From assembly GCA_900155495.1 (NCBI GenBank), contig FTLJ01000497.1:1-31975 (forward strand): a stretch of DNA of 31,975 bases, given 5' to 3'. The notes under the pieces are model-generated. The model was not told the origin of the DNA. It did not search any database and saw nothing but the letters and a program-made list of their open reading frames with translations. The DNA comes from Porogramme epimiltina (lineage: Eukaryota; Basidiomycota; Agaricomycetes; Polyporales; Polyporaceae). Position 1 is the first letter of the stretch; the number at the start of each line of letters is the position of its first letter. Position numbers and translations under genes: made by a program. Below are positions 19,085-29,612 of the stretch, in pieces.

Positions 19085-21169
19085 TTACATAGGCAAGACG
19101 CCGTGCTCAACGGACGCCCGTACCCTCTCCCCCTCCCAAGCCTCAATTTCGACTACCCCCGGCACAGCGCCTGCGACGGAACCAACGACGACCGACCACC
19201 ATCGTGTGTTGCTCGTGTTGCGCGCCCTTACTTCTGAGAGCGCTAGTACGTCTTCATCTTGCTCTTCGTCCGCGGACAGGGGGAAACCGAGGACGGCCCG
19301 GCTCGGTGCAACGTCTCCAATGGCGAGGACGCGGAGCGTTGGGATCGCGATGGCGAGCATAGCCGGCAGAGCCTCAAGCATCGTAATGCGCTGCAATTCC
19401 TGCACACGCGCGTCCGCACGCATCGCCTGACCCTCCTCGCTGTCGGCGTAGAGCTCCGGTTCCAACAGGAAGTGAGCGCGGGTCGGTGCGGGAACCGAGA
19501 TGAGCAGGCATTCCAGGCGCAGTGAGGCGAGGGCAGCCGGCAACCCATCCTGTCCACAAAGCGATAGCGTTAAGGGCACATCAAGAGGAGGATGATAGTC
19601 ACTGTGCCATACCAGGACACCGTATTGCGTGCTTTCAGTAGGCAGTGGGTTGTGTATGTTCAACTGGACGTGCAAAGATCGAAGGCGTGGTGCGACATGT
19701 GCGATCTCGGCGACCAGCGCCGCGGCAAGACCGTCAGCGCCTAGGGACCCGGATTCCGTGGCCACGGAGAGGCGAAGCGTGCCGGGAGATGTTGTAGATA
19801 GAAGCTCAAGGAGCGCGCGGATGCCTTCCTCACGGACATGCCCGTTCCCGACGAGTGTCACCGATCCGTCAGATCCACCGTCACCATCCCCAACTAGACC
19901 ACTGTACAATGACAGGTGGTCGAGCGATGGGAGACATGTTACGCCTCCGGGGGATAGTGCAGTTGTATCACCGTCCGTTTCGAGAAACTCTTCTTCGTCG
20001 CCAGTAGATCTACTTGGCTTGGCTTCGATGAGGGGAAACGACCCGGCCGTTTGCTGCTGAGAGTCGTGGCCGGCTTCTACGCCGTCGTGCGCATCCATTG
20101 CCTTGCACGTGTCTTCCTTGTCTGATTGTAGACACTTCGAAGGGGATGAGGGCGTGGTAGATGAGGAAGCGTGGTCGTGGTGTTCACTGCTACCATCCTC
20201 GCAGACATCGATCCTAACGTCGAGTTCGTTGAGGACATGGATATACTCGACGGTTCCAAGGCGGTCGACGAGACAGAGTGCCTCGTGTGGCTGCGCGAGG
20301 ACAAGCTTGTGTAGGGAGCACCAGCGAGGGCCTGCACTCGATTTGCATGACGCGTCCTTGTCGAGGGAGAACTCAAATACGATGAGGTTGGGGCAAAGTT
20401 CGACGATATCCAATGCCTCGACAGATGAAGACAGGATAGTGAGACGTCGAATGGAGGGTAGCTGTGGGGGGACGTAGCGCGGATCCCAAGGATATGCTAA
20501 ATGGTAGTGAGGGGTGAAGTTGATGAGCGTGACCGCATGCAAAAGTTCAAACGTCGATAGCGTCTGGAGGAGGGGGCGTAGGCTTTTCGGCTCTCCGTCA
20601 AGGCAGTGGTAGTCGTGCGTGTTATGATACGACAACGTGAGACGCTGGAGGGTGCTCGGTATGGCTTGAATGACCTCGAGGGCGAAATCGCCTAGTGTCG
20701 AGACTCTCAGATCTTCAAGACGGTGTAGCGCGGAGAGCGCGTCGCGAATACGAGGGTCATTGATGATGCATGGATGGAGTCTATCCAACGATAGGTGCCG
20801 GAGGTTGTGCGTCTGTAAGAGGATATCGCCCAAGAGGCACACCTGAGTGAAGTTGTCGCGTGATATAAACCATTTCTTAAGCTCCAGATCCATGAAGGTC
20901 GTGTGGTAAACTGTTAGATCCTGCAAGGATTTTGGGCGCTTTGATCCACCGTCCGAGGTTTTCGGGAATGGAGAGTGGGTAGGTTGGAGTAGAAACTCGT
21001 GTAAACGCAACAGTTGATCGGGTTCTTCGCACCGTATGACGGACAAGATACGGTGGTTTGTGAGTCTGAAGACTCTCTTCGACGTGAGGGATAGGTTGAG
21101 CACATCGCGCGAATAGAGGAAGGAGGCGATCCTTCGAAGCAAGGGGTCGTCGAGGGAGAGCAAGGCCAT
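19085..21169 (-). CDS. F-box/LRR-like protein, paralogue 6, with acidic insert
   Basis: Exons 21169-19613 and 19549-19085 give 673 residues. The 63-nt intron (gtatgg...tggacag) is in frame and open, so the unspliced frame is 694 codons. The F-box is LLSLDDPLLRRIASFLYSRDVLNLSL. LRR-like segments include NLRHLSLDRL and RLRSLHVQLN. Between about residues 325 and 415 lies a low-complexity acidic and serine-rich insert (SSSTTPSSPSK, GDEEEFLETDGD) absent from the other members, probably disordered. The C-terminal part has GLPAALASL...LLISVP, IPTLRVLAIGDV, RWW and WEGERVRAS. It is the last gene of the cluster and probably an SCF adaptor. Confidence 0.83.
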   Translation of the reverse strand: MALLSLDDPLLRRIASFLYSRDVLNLSLTSKRVFRLTNHRILSVIRCEEPDQLLRLHEFLLQPTHSPFPKTSDGGSKRPKSLQDLTVYHTTFMDLELKKWFISRDNFTQVCLLGDILLQTHNLRHLSLDRLHPCIINDPRIRDALSALHRLEDLRVSTLGDFALEVIQAIPSTLQRLTLSYHNTHDYHCLDGEPKSLRPLLQTLSTFELLHAVTLINFTPHYHLAYPWDPRYVPPQLPSIRRLTILSSSVEALDIVELCPNLIVFEFSLDKDASCKSSAGPRWCSLHKLVLAQPHEALCLVDRLGTVEYIHVLNELDVRIDVCEDGSSEHHDHASSSTTPSSPSKCLQSDKEDTCKAMDAHDGVEAGHDSQQQTAGSFPLIEAKPSRSTGDEEEFLETDGDTTALSPGGVTCLPSLDHLSLYSGLVGDGDGGSDGSVTLVGNGHVREEGIRALLELLSTTSPGTLRLSVATESGSLGADGLAAALVAEIAHVAPRLRSLHVQLNIHNPLPTESTQYGVLVWHSDYHPPLDVPLTLSLCGQDGLPAALASLRLECLLISVPAPTRAHFLLEPELYADSEEGQAMRADARVQELQRITMLEALPAMLAIAIPTLRVLAIGDVAPSRAVLGFPLSADEEQDEDVLALSEVRARNTSNTRWWSVVVGSVAGAVPGVVEIEAWEGERVRASVEHGVLPM

Positions 21170-22416
21170 CGGGGATAGGAGTTCTAGTCAAGCACGCTGG
21201 GACACGTGTCGCCCAAATCAGGGCTCCTACAAATACAATGGCAGCAAGGCGCTCCATTTGAACATGACAACGATTGAATAGCGCTTGAGAGCCGATGACA
21301 TACCGTCAAACCCGCGACCTCTCAAAACGAGGGCACCAGCGTCAAGGAGGACGTGGCCCTTATTCACCACTCAAGCCGTATGGCTATTGCTAGCATCGTA
21401 ACCACACAAACATCGTTTGTCGATCAGGGACAACTTGTCTCCGCCCGACGAATAACGAGCTACTCACTATCACATCTACCTTCCCTGAAGTCGACCCCTT
21501 CCATTTTCCTTTCCCTCAGCCCAACGTACTGGCACCTTCGTAGCCCTACGCTTCCCCGCCAGCGCTGAGCGTCAACGTCAGAGCACCATGCTTGGAATCA
21601 AGGGGCAAAACCTCACCTGAGACTCCGGATAAGAGGGCGTTTGGTAGACATTACCCCTTGCGACTGCTGATGCGGGTGCAAGACCTGTTACGATTCACAG
21701 GTTCCGCGAAATTACAACAGCCAGCCAGACATATTTGTTGAGGGAGGTTCCATTTTGAAGACGCAGCACGATTGTGACTAGGAGGGCACGAGAATTCGAG
21801 GGATGGAATCCGCGACGAGCGTCGACGAGAGAAACAAGTTGAAGCGCCCGATGCTGCCCTGGCCCTGAGCCCACCACCATCATCCCGCCCATCACGACAT
21901 CGCCATTCCGTGTCGCCCAACTTCATTGGCACCCCTCTTCCTGGCTACCCGCAAAACCTTCAACTACATTTGTTCAGCGGTTTACGCCGAGTATTGCTCC
22001 GCACACCGCCTTTCGAACTCAGTTCAGTGCCGTTATGTACCTGTACCAAGTGTAAGCGCATGTCAGGCACTACTCCTGGACCCTGGTGCCAGGTCATGTA
22101 CTTCGCTGGAGACGTTTTTGACATAAGTCCTCAGGTTCTACGCTCCGGCTCTCTTTGAGCGACGTCGTTTCTCGCGTGCCTTGTAAAAGTTGCTTGTTGG
22201 CAGAGGGGCGAGAATCGGCTGGGCGCCGGCGTATTACTTTTCCGTCAAGTAGACTGCCAGTGACTGTGCCTCCTGGACAGCGATAACACCGGTGGTTGTG
22301 CACCCCGTAGGGCAAAGCCTAGGTATGTCCCTGGGTATGAACCCCGTGACGATGTAAACGTCATTCGGCAATAATCGTTGAACTGACAGCTCTTGTCCCT
22401 CTCAAAAGTTGAGGGG
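21170..22416. other. Gene-poor region between F-box 6 and the 110-residue ORF
   Basis: About 1.2 kb without a supported gene. Short frames on both strands lack family resemblance and conserved splice structure. One plus-strand frame (21910-22158) has a CTCTKCKR stretch, but it is too short to call. A decayed gene or transposon remnant cannot be excluded. Confidence 0.45.
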
Positions 22417-22422
22417 TATAAA
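22417..22422 (+). promoter_or_regulatory. TATA box of the 110-residue ORF
   Basis: A perfect TATAAA in a GC-rich setting (GGGGTATAAAGGCG), with a probable start of transcription 25-35 bp downstream. Confidence 0.65.
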
Positions 22423-22475
22423 GGCGACTCGTCCACAGTCAAGCACATTCAGCAACGTGAGGCATTCTCTCTTCA

Positions 22476-22532
22476 GTGAGTGGTATCCAGAGCGCTTGGC
22501 TATGTTCTAATTCTCGCCTCCCCGATACCCAG
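22476..22532 (+). other. Probable 5' UTR intron
   Basis: A gtgagt donor, a CTAAT branch-like site and a tacccag acceptor define a 57-nt intron between the TATA box and the ATG at 22631. It matches the size and style of coding introns in this window. Confidence 0.45.
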
Positions 22533-22630
22533 CACCTCACTTGCGCAAGTCGCTTAAGCAGAGTACGTTCCGCCACAAGCGCAATGCGCATACATCGCTT
22601 TGGCAGCTGACGAGGGTCTCCTCAGACACA

Positions 22631-22963
22631 ATGGCGAACAACTTTGCGCTTCTCTTCCATACTAAGACGGCCCACTTCGACTACGAGCCCGTCTGGAACC
22701 GCGATCAAGCCAACCAGGTCTTCCTCAGCGTCACGTTTCCTCGCGTCTTCAACGATGGTACCGCATACCAGTACCGCGTGCGAACCAACGAGGCGGACTA
22801 CGGCATTCACAACCCACCCCACTTTGGCCCCAACGGAGAGCATACGATCAACTTCATACCGTTCAGGCATGCTACGAACGGATTTCCGACGACGCTCCTT
22901 ATCCGGGTATACCTTGTCGACCCAGTCACTGAGAATCAGTGTCTCATCGCGGCGTGGAACTAG
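22631..22963 (+). CDS. Small orphan protein of 110 residues
   Basis: I do not recognise this protein. It is a single exon starting at ATG 22631 (MANNFALLFHTKTAHFDYEP) and ending in CLIAAWN. No signal peptide or membrane span is visible. Alternating hydrophobic and polar residues (QVFLSVTFPRVF, TLLIRVYLVD) and many aromatic residues suggest a compact beta-sheet fold of about 110 residues, perhaps a small beta-sandwich. It has a strong TATA box and a probable 5' UTR intron, consistent with a regulated, well-expressed gene. The frame upstream of 22631 stays open to 22541 but has no ATG. It lies tail to tail with the P450 gene, 282 bp apart. Confidence 0.65.
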   Translation: MANNFALLFHTKTAHFDYEPVWNRDQANQVFLSVTFPRVFNDGTAYQYRVRTNEADYGIHNPPHFGPNGEHTINFIPFRHATNGFPTTLLIRVYLVDPVTENQCLIAAWN

Positions 22964-23245
22964 TCAATGGATTATAGGCATGCGGTTACGGTATAGCGAG
23001 GCGGTAGCGTTGGGTGTGCATAGGGAGCTGAGAGGGGACTTGTAATGTCGCGGAACCCTTCCTATTTGACAATTGGACTACTCTTGCACATCTTCGGGGA
23101 GCGTCACTGTTCTGCTTAGCCCACGGGTTTCCACAAGCGGTTCTTTGTTTTCAACGGGGGCAATCTAGGACTTATGCCAAGAGCGGGATAACGAGAGCGG
23201 GGGGGTATGATATTCAAAGTAAGTAGTCGTTCTAAAGTAGTAACA

Positions 23246-25726
23246 TTAAGAACGGAGAAGGGAGACTTTCAGGGGCATCTCTGGGCCATTCTTCCCAACG
23301 ATACTGGGGAACTGTACAGAAGCATAGTTCCACGCAATAGGCTTCTCGGATGGCTCAAACTTGAACTCTTGCAAGAGGACGAATAACACAGCCTCTGTGA
23401 ACACGCGCACAAACGCATTAGGAACGTGAGATACTGCACGAAAGCAATTCGACGTACTTAATTCGACCTGAGCAAACTTGAAACCACTGTCGACAAAGTC
23501 AGTGACAAACATGCAGGACGAGATCATTCCAACGTACATGCACGACTTGTTTCCGCCGATGAACGTCATCCTTGTTGAACGATACCCGTTAGGTCAGCGG
23601 GTATTCTTGGCTGTCAACATGTCTCGGGGGGCACGACGTACAGGTGCGAGTAAACTCCAGGAACACGCGCCTCCTCAACTTCGCGCGGCAAGGGTTCCAG
23701 CCAGCGCTCCGGCTTCCACTCCTCCGCATCCGGACCCCAAAGAGCAGGGTCGGTATTGAACTTCTTGATGTTCGTGACGACCGTCGTGCCCTTCGGAATC
23801 GGGACGGCTGCGCTGAGCGTGCCGTCGCGCAAGTGTATAGGCTCAGACATAGGAAGGATGGTATCGTGCTGCACCCTAAACGGAGGAAGAGGGAAGTGCG
23901 TTGTAGACGTCAGCGGTCAACTCTAAGGTTAAGCCAAACGGGTCAACTCACTCGCGGAATAGCATGGTCACTCCCGGAGAGCTGCACGCAACGAGAAACA
24001 CAGCATCAGCGTGGTTCGGGAGGCGGCCACGCGTGGAGGGGCTCACATCCGTAACGTCTCGCGGCAGACAGCCTCTAGGTAAGGGAGGCCCATCAACTTG
24101 TCGTATTCGAGCACTCCGTCGACAGCGTCGGATTCGGCAGCTTGTATGATCTCGGCACGAAGCTTCTCCTGGACATCCGGATTCTCGGAGAGCAGCTGGA
24201 GAACGCGTGCCAGGCTGTTCGCGGTGGTGTCCATGCCCGCCAAGATCATAGTTCTGTAGTGCCATGAGCTACTGAGTGCACAAGGATGGAGGGACAGACT
24301 ACTCACGACACCTGTGCAATGAGCTCGTCGTCCGGAAGTCTATCCTCCTCCGATGCCATCATATTCTGTCGCACTATGTGTCATAGAAACGGTTAGATAT
24401 CGGTACGCTATGAGATACCGCGGGAGTGTAATCGCGGCCCACAGGAAGAACTCACAGAGAACGCTCATCACATCACGCCCTTCTCCGATCTGGTGCTTGA
24501 GCGCGTCGTCGCCCGCCTGGAGGGCGGCCTTCTTCTCGTTGAAGATCAGGACTGAGCGTTCGTGGAGGATGTCCGCGATGTCCTTGAGCCTCTGCACGTT
24601 CGCCGTGGGGTACAGCTCGACGATCCGTCGATGTAGCGCCTTCGTTCCGAACCACCGCAAGTGTCGAGAAAGGATGAAGAGGGAGATGCCCTTAGCGACC
24701 TGAGGGCTAGTGTAAAGCCCGATAAAGGCCATGTTAGTGAATGGCTAGAAGCTGAAAGGAGCGGCTCCACAGACAATAAATCCTTCACCGCTTCCGCGAA
24801 GTCGTCCGGGCGGTCCTCAGTGAGAGCATCAAATGAATATCCTAGACCTGCTTGTCCTAGGACCTCGAGTGTCGTCCGACCCATCCAGGAAAGCATATCA
24901 AACTCGGCAGCGGGAGTGGTGGTTTCGGATGCTTCGCGAATGCGCTCAACGAGGGCATCGCGGGTCTGAACAAGAGCGTGCGATGAAGATACACGGCGGG
25001 GGTACGTATGATGAATGATTACTCACCTTGTGAATGACGTTGAAGAATACGGGGCTCATGTCCCGTAGATGTTTGGTTGAGAACACAGGGGTCAACATCT
25101 TCCGCTGCCGTCGATGCTGGTCACCTGTCCATGAGGACGATCGCGTGAGACGCACACGAGCGCGCACAGTGAAGTTAAATCTCACCGAGGGTCCCAAGAA
25201 GCCCTGGGCCGAGCATAATGCGCAGCATGCTATGACAAACGGTCATCCTTATATACATACCATCCCCACCAAGCGTCGGGCGAATGAACACGTACAATCC
25301 ATCCTCTTCGTAGTTGTCTTGCTCCTTGATGAAAATGGCGTGGAAGGCTTTCGTGTCGTATACGTGGACCCATTTGCTCTGCAGCAGAGATAAGGCAACT
25401 AAAAGGGGCAGAAGGCTATAAACTTACTCCAAATATCGCGGGCAACGTAAATAGACGACCGTATTGTTCGATTAACTTGTCACGATACTCCCACGGCTGG
25501 GGTCCAAGTAGCTGAGGGATAATTCCTGGACATGAGGCGCGTCAATAAAACCGTTCTGCGGGGGGTAAATAGAAAGAAACCACGGACCTTCTACGAAGGA
25601 TGGCGAAGGTGGGCCAGGGAGATTATCGAGCGAGGTTTTGACGACGAACGGGCGGAGAAGGCGCCACGACAAGTAAACCGCGAGGCTGACGAGGACAGTC
25701 TGCGGAACACTCTCGATAGCGGGCAT
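23246..25726 (-). CDS. Cytochrome P450 monooxygenase, complete, 14 exons
   Basis: A membrane-anchored class II P450, probably in the endoplasmic reticulum with a P450 reductase partner. Exons: 25726-25588, 25525-25428, 25378-25296, 25229-25186, 25124-25027, 24965-24775, 24706-24456, 24373-24307, 24253-24047, 23981-23952, 23875-23642, 23570-23538, 23486-23458, 23394-23246; 550 residues. It shows a signal anchor (about 8-26), proline hinge LPGPP (36-40), I-helix AGMDTT (329-334), K-helix ETLR (389-392) and the heme loop FIGGNKSCIG with cysteine 491. The heme loop carries K where R or H is common. Exons of 29, 30 and 33 nt surround the heme loop, and one intron splits the codon after the cysteine. 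The style resembles basidiomycete CYP5150-like enzymes, but I cannot fix the family or the substrate. ATG 25726 is preferred over 25783 because a TATA box at 25800-25805 would place transcription start near 25775. Confidence 0.9.
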
Positions 25727-25799
25727 GGCGACGGTACAGAACAAGCAACGAAGGAGCTGAGTGCAGGTTGTGCACGGTGGCATCCGGGTTGACCCCCAT

Positions 25800-25805
25800 C
25801 TTATA
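25800..25805 (-). promoter_or_regulatory. TATA-like box of the P450 gene
   Basis: The minus strand reads GGTATAAG, 74 bp before the chosen ATG. Confidence 0.45.
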
Positions 25806-26497
25806 CCGACTCCTCCCGGCGTGTTCGGTTAAAGCGCTACCGTGGTCATGTGAGCGGTTGGGGGAAGGTGCGAACTATGCGGACCTACAACACAGAGAGT
25901 TCAGCAGCGGAGTAACCTCCCCGCTGTGCGTGAGGAGGTGTGGCTAGGATTAACATTTCTCCTCCCAGTCGCCACGCGGATGACTCAGACGAGCATCTTG
26001 AATTTCCAACCACGGCAGCTGTTCTCTGCAACAGTAGCTGGATAGCAGGCCCTCATGTGCGCGACCCGTGATGCTAAGGCAGGTACCAGACTCTGACGGG
26101 CCCCGAGATAGTAGTGGGAGCTTGGTATCGGTCCGAACACCTTGACTCGATTGGAGCCTCCTCACGGGCGAACTCGGGCTGAGGTCGTGTAGAATCGTTG
26201 CGGCTGTGAAAGCAAATATGTAGCACAGCCTCAAGGTTATACACCACAATACCACTGACCAATCATGATACTCGAGTTGATTTAGCCTGTAACCTTTGAT
26301 CCTGCCGCGCCTGGACGCCGAGTCCAGAGGCCCTGGCGGGGCCTGATGCAAGCCGCCTCGTTCATTGCGTCATCGGACGCGTACGCAGCGGCATGTTCCT
26401 GATCAACGATTCGTATTCATGATTGGCTACAAGTCAAAACGGATCCGCGAGGCTCTCCTTTCCACGAGTCCAGTCGAGAGAACAGAACGTTACCCCT
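25806..26497. other. Intergenic region between P450 promoter and LRR gene 3' end
   Basis: No gene supported. The short frames on the minus strand (25950-26351) have no recognisable features. Confidence 0.5.
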
Positions 26498-29400
26498 TCA
26501 CTCGATGCGCCCCCTCAACCAGCTCAACAACCCTTTCGTACCCTCCCTCTCCCACACCCGCCTGGGTGGCACCCGGAATCTAACCAAACGCGTCAGCGGA
26601 GACAGCAAGAGTGCAGAAAGAATCGACAACGCACGTATTTCCATCCACAAGGAACACATCGAGCGGTAGCAACCCCAGCTCCGCCGGCATCTTCCCAATC
26701 TCGTTATCCCGCAGGTCCAGCTCTTCGAGGTGCCACTCCGGCACGTCCCTGTTCCCCCTGAAGCGCTCTGCGAGCGCCTGGAACCCCTCCAGCCCGTCCA
26801 CCCGGTTGCCGCGCAGCCGCAGCTGTCGCAGGCCCTTGCGCGCGCGCACGTCGTCCGCCGGTCCTGGCGCGGACGCGAAGATCAGCCCGGCGAGCGCATC
26901 GTGCGAGAGCGCCGCGGATGAGAGCGCGTTATACGACAGATCGAGCGTGCGCACGCTCGGGAAGAGCCGCGCGAGCAGCGGGAGGAGCGGTTCGCTCGCA
27001 CGGTGGCCCGCACCCTCTGCTGCCTCAACCGCGACGCTGTCTCCGAGGTTGCAGTTCTCAAGACTGAGCTCCTCGAGGTACGGCAGTGCCGGCGCGGCAT
27101 CCTCCAGCACGGCGGGGAGTGCGAACGCGGGGTCTGCGCGACGCCCGGTGAGGATGAGGGCTTTGAGGTTGTGCGCGAGGGGCTGGGAGGCTATTGCCGC
27201 GAGCGGGAGGGTCGGTGCGGGGATTGCGAGCGCGAGCTCGGAGACGGCCGCAGCTGGCGCTGCCTGGGAGCGCGCAGGCATGGCGAGGGAGAATGAGCGT
27301 GCATGGGAGACTTTCGGGGGAGGGGCGGAAGTAGGGAGGGTGAGGGTGCGTGAGGCGGCGTCGTAGTATTGCGGGTTCGCGAGCGCGGCGCCGACGGTCG
27401 CTGGAGTGTTGGAAGGAGATGGGCTCTTGGTGGGTGAAGGGGTCCGCGACGGAGTTGGTGACACCGCCGCTGTCGTGGACGGACCTGGTGTACTAAGGGA
27501 CGTTGCAGCGGCAGCTGCCGCCGCAGCCCGAGCCCGCCTACGAGCACCTGCGCTCAGCAAGCCCTGTTCGGCGTCAATCTCCCATTGTTCTCTCTCGAGG
27601 ACCTTCTTCGCCGGCGTTGCAGGAGGTCTAGCTGGTGTCGACGTGGTCGACGCAGAGGCAGTCGAAGATTGCGCCGCCGCCATTGCTCTCGCCCGGCGCT
27701 TTGCTCCTTCCGTAAGCAGCCCCTGGTCGGCCTCGACCTCCCAAGCCTCCTTAGCGACGTCGGTGGTTTTCGACCCTGAGGCTTGGGAAGACCTGTCAGG
27801 GAAGGCGACCTGCCTGCGCTGCTTGCTCCGTCGCTCCGCCTCAATCTCCCAAGCCTCCTTGACGACGCGTTTGCCTACGACGATACGGAGGACGCCGTCC
27901 GGAGGTTCCTGGTTCGTGACGTCGAACTCGACCCGTTGTTTGACGGCATTTGGGGTGAAGATAGCTTCCAGGACCGGTCGCGAAACCTGCGTCTCTTCCA
28001 GGTCCAGAATCTTCAGTGATGGAAACAAGGAGTTGGACGACGAGGAGAATAACGACACGGGGAAGCTGTCGTCTCCGACATCCGCTCGGAGCATATGGAT
28101 TTCGCTCAGTCGGTGCAGACGAGCGAGTGCGCGGAGGAGCGCATCACACTTGCCGAGCGGGTTGCCAGACAGGTCTAACTTCGAGAGCAAAGTGGGAAGG
28201 CCGGGTCCGCTTGAAGACTGATCGATGGAGGAGGCGGTAAGTTGGTTATAAGAGACGTCTAGGGAGGTGAGACGGGGAAGCGGCTCCGTTGCGCGGGTAA
28301 TGCTTTGAGAGAACCAGTCGCCGCGCGAATCCTGGGTCCTGCCGAGCGGGTTCGAGCCTTGGCCGAATGGAGCGGAGAAGGGGAGCGAGGGTAGGCAGTT
28401 GTGGGATAGGTTCAGAGTTGTCAGATGTGGGAGGGCCCAGAAGCTCTCCGGTAGCGTCGTCAATTGATTGTGCGACAGGTCGACGGTAGTGAGCGCGGTG
28501 AGGTCCGCGAAACTGTCTGGAAGTGCCTCCAGCTTGTTATTGTGCAGCTATAAATCATTCGTCAGACGAAGGTGGTCGTGTACTTTCATCGTAGTACTCA
28601 CGTCAACCGTTTTGAGCGAGCCAAACATCGAGATCTCCGGCTGCAGCTCCACAATCTCGTTCGACCACGCTTTGAGGATCTCCAGATCTTGGGCCTCGTA
28701 CCATGATGGTGCGTTTTGGTTGCCTCGTCTGCGCGTCGCTGCGTCTGCGGATGTTGAGGAAGAAGTGGTGATAGGCGGTTCGACTGGGACGGATTTGAGG
28801 GGCTCGGGCGTTATTCCAAGGTGAATCTCAAAGAGAGCAGACGGAATGCATGGGAGATCGCGGGAAGCGAGGTTGATGGCGCCTTGAGATAAGTTCCTTG
28901 AATGAATACTTCAAGTCGGCTAGGGGACACAGGATATGGGCAGGCATATCAAGCAGTCTAATTCACAACAACTACATTTGGGTCACTCGTAGACAAACAA
29001 AGGGCGAATTTACAGCCGCGAAGCTCAACAAGGGGTTGCTCGGGTGTACGAAACACAGAAACTCGCCAAAGGACGTCATGACGGACGCGCAGGGTATGCC
29101 GTGACTCTCTACTAGACTGCTTGACATGTCTGCCTTGTCTGAAAGGGATACATACCTGAGCTACGCGCACGCTCGATGGTCTCCTTCACAGACCATCGAC
29201 CAAGATCAACGTCTTGTTCTGGGGGTTGGTTGAACGTATGAGGAGACGCGTCTTCGAGTCCGCTAAAGTCAGACTTGACTGGGGATGATCCCGGGGTGAT
29301 CTTCTTTGCTTCGGCCCGCTTGAGCGCGATCTGTTCTCGGATGCTGAGCTTTGGACGGGACGGGGTATCGTCCTGTGTGGGAAGCGGAGGCGGCTTCTTC

Positions 29401-29612
29401 ATCGGTGACTTTGTGGGAGACTTTGGCTTAAGGCTCTGGAGGCTGCGTTGAGGACGGAGGGTGGGAGTGGGGGTCACCGACGGAGTCTTTGCGCGGGGCT
29501 TTACGCCGGGGGTAATCGGTGACCGGGGGGCGGGGATGGAGGGGGTACTTTTGAGACGTGCTCTGACGTCCGGTCTAGCGGAGGACGAGGAGGGCTGAGG
29601 AAGACGCGACAT
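26498..29612 (-). CDS. Leucine-rich-repeat protein of the LRRC40 type
   Basis: Four exons (29612-29156, 28882-28602, 28547-26635, 26579-26498) give 910 residues. The first 150 residues are proline- and serine-rich and basic (MSRLPQPSSSSARPDVRARL). The LRRC40-like core follows: RARSSGAINLASRDL, then typical repeats (TVDLHNNKLEALP, LTALTTVDLSHNQLTTLP, LTTLNLSHNCL). A long linker (about 470-700) holds a three-fold repeated WE(I/V)(E/D)A(E/D) motif and alanine runs. C-terminal repeats resume (LRQLRLRGNRV, LEELDLRDNEIGKMP), and the last exon supplies FRVPPRRVWEREGTKGLLSW, the family's usual end. Without the last 55-nt intron that end would be lost. The first intron is 273 nt because of an inserted inverted-repeat element. 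Cellular role is unknown in fungi; LRRs suggest protein binding. An in-frame ATG at 29684 would add 24 residues. Confidence 0.88.
28939..29134. mobile_element. MITE-like inverted-repeat element in LRR gene intron
   Basis: Arms 28939-28962 and 29111-29134 are inverted copies with 21 of 24 positions matching (shared core AAGCAGTCTA). They enclose 148 bp without coding capacity. Removing the element leaves an intron of 77 nt, the normal size here. A clear target-site duplication is not visible, so transposition is inferred. Confidence 0.6.

Noticed and set aside
21910..22158. Short frame with cysteine pairs (CTCTKCKR), possible transposase zinc motif
   Set aside because: Too short, and no conserved residues beyond the cysteines. 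No inverted repeats or other transposase parts are nearby.
26580..26634. LRRC40-type protein ending in ...SADAFG at 26580
   Set aside because: Splicing a 55-nt intron yields the typical family C-terminus FRVPPRRVWEREG..., which is far more likely than the read-through end.
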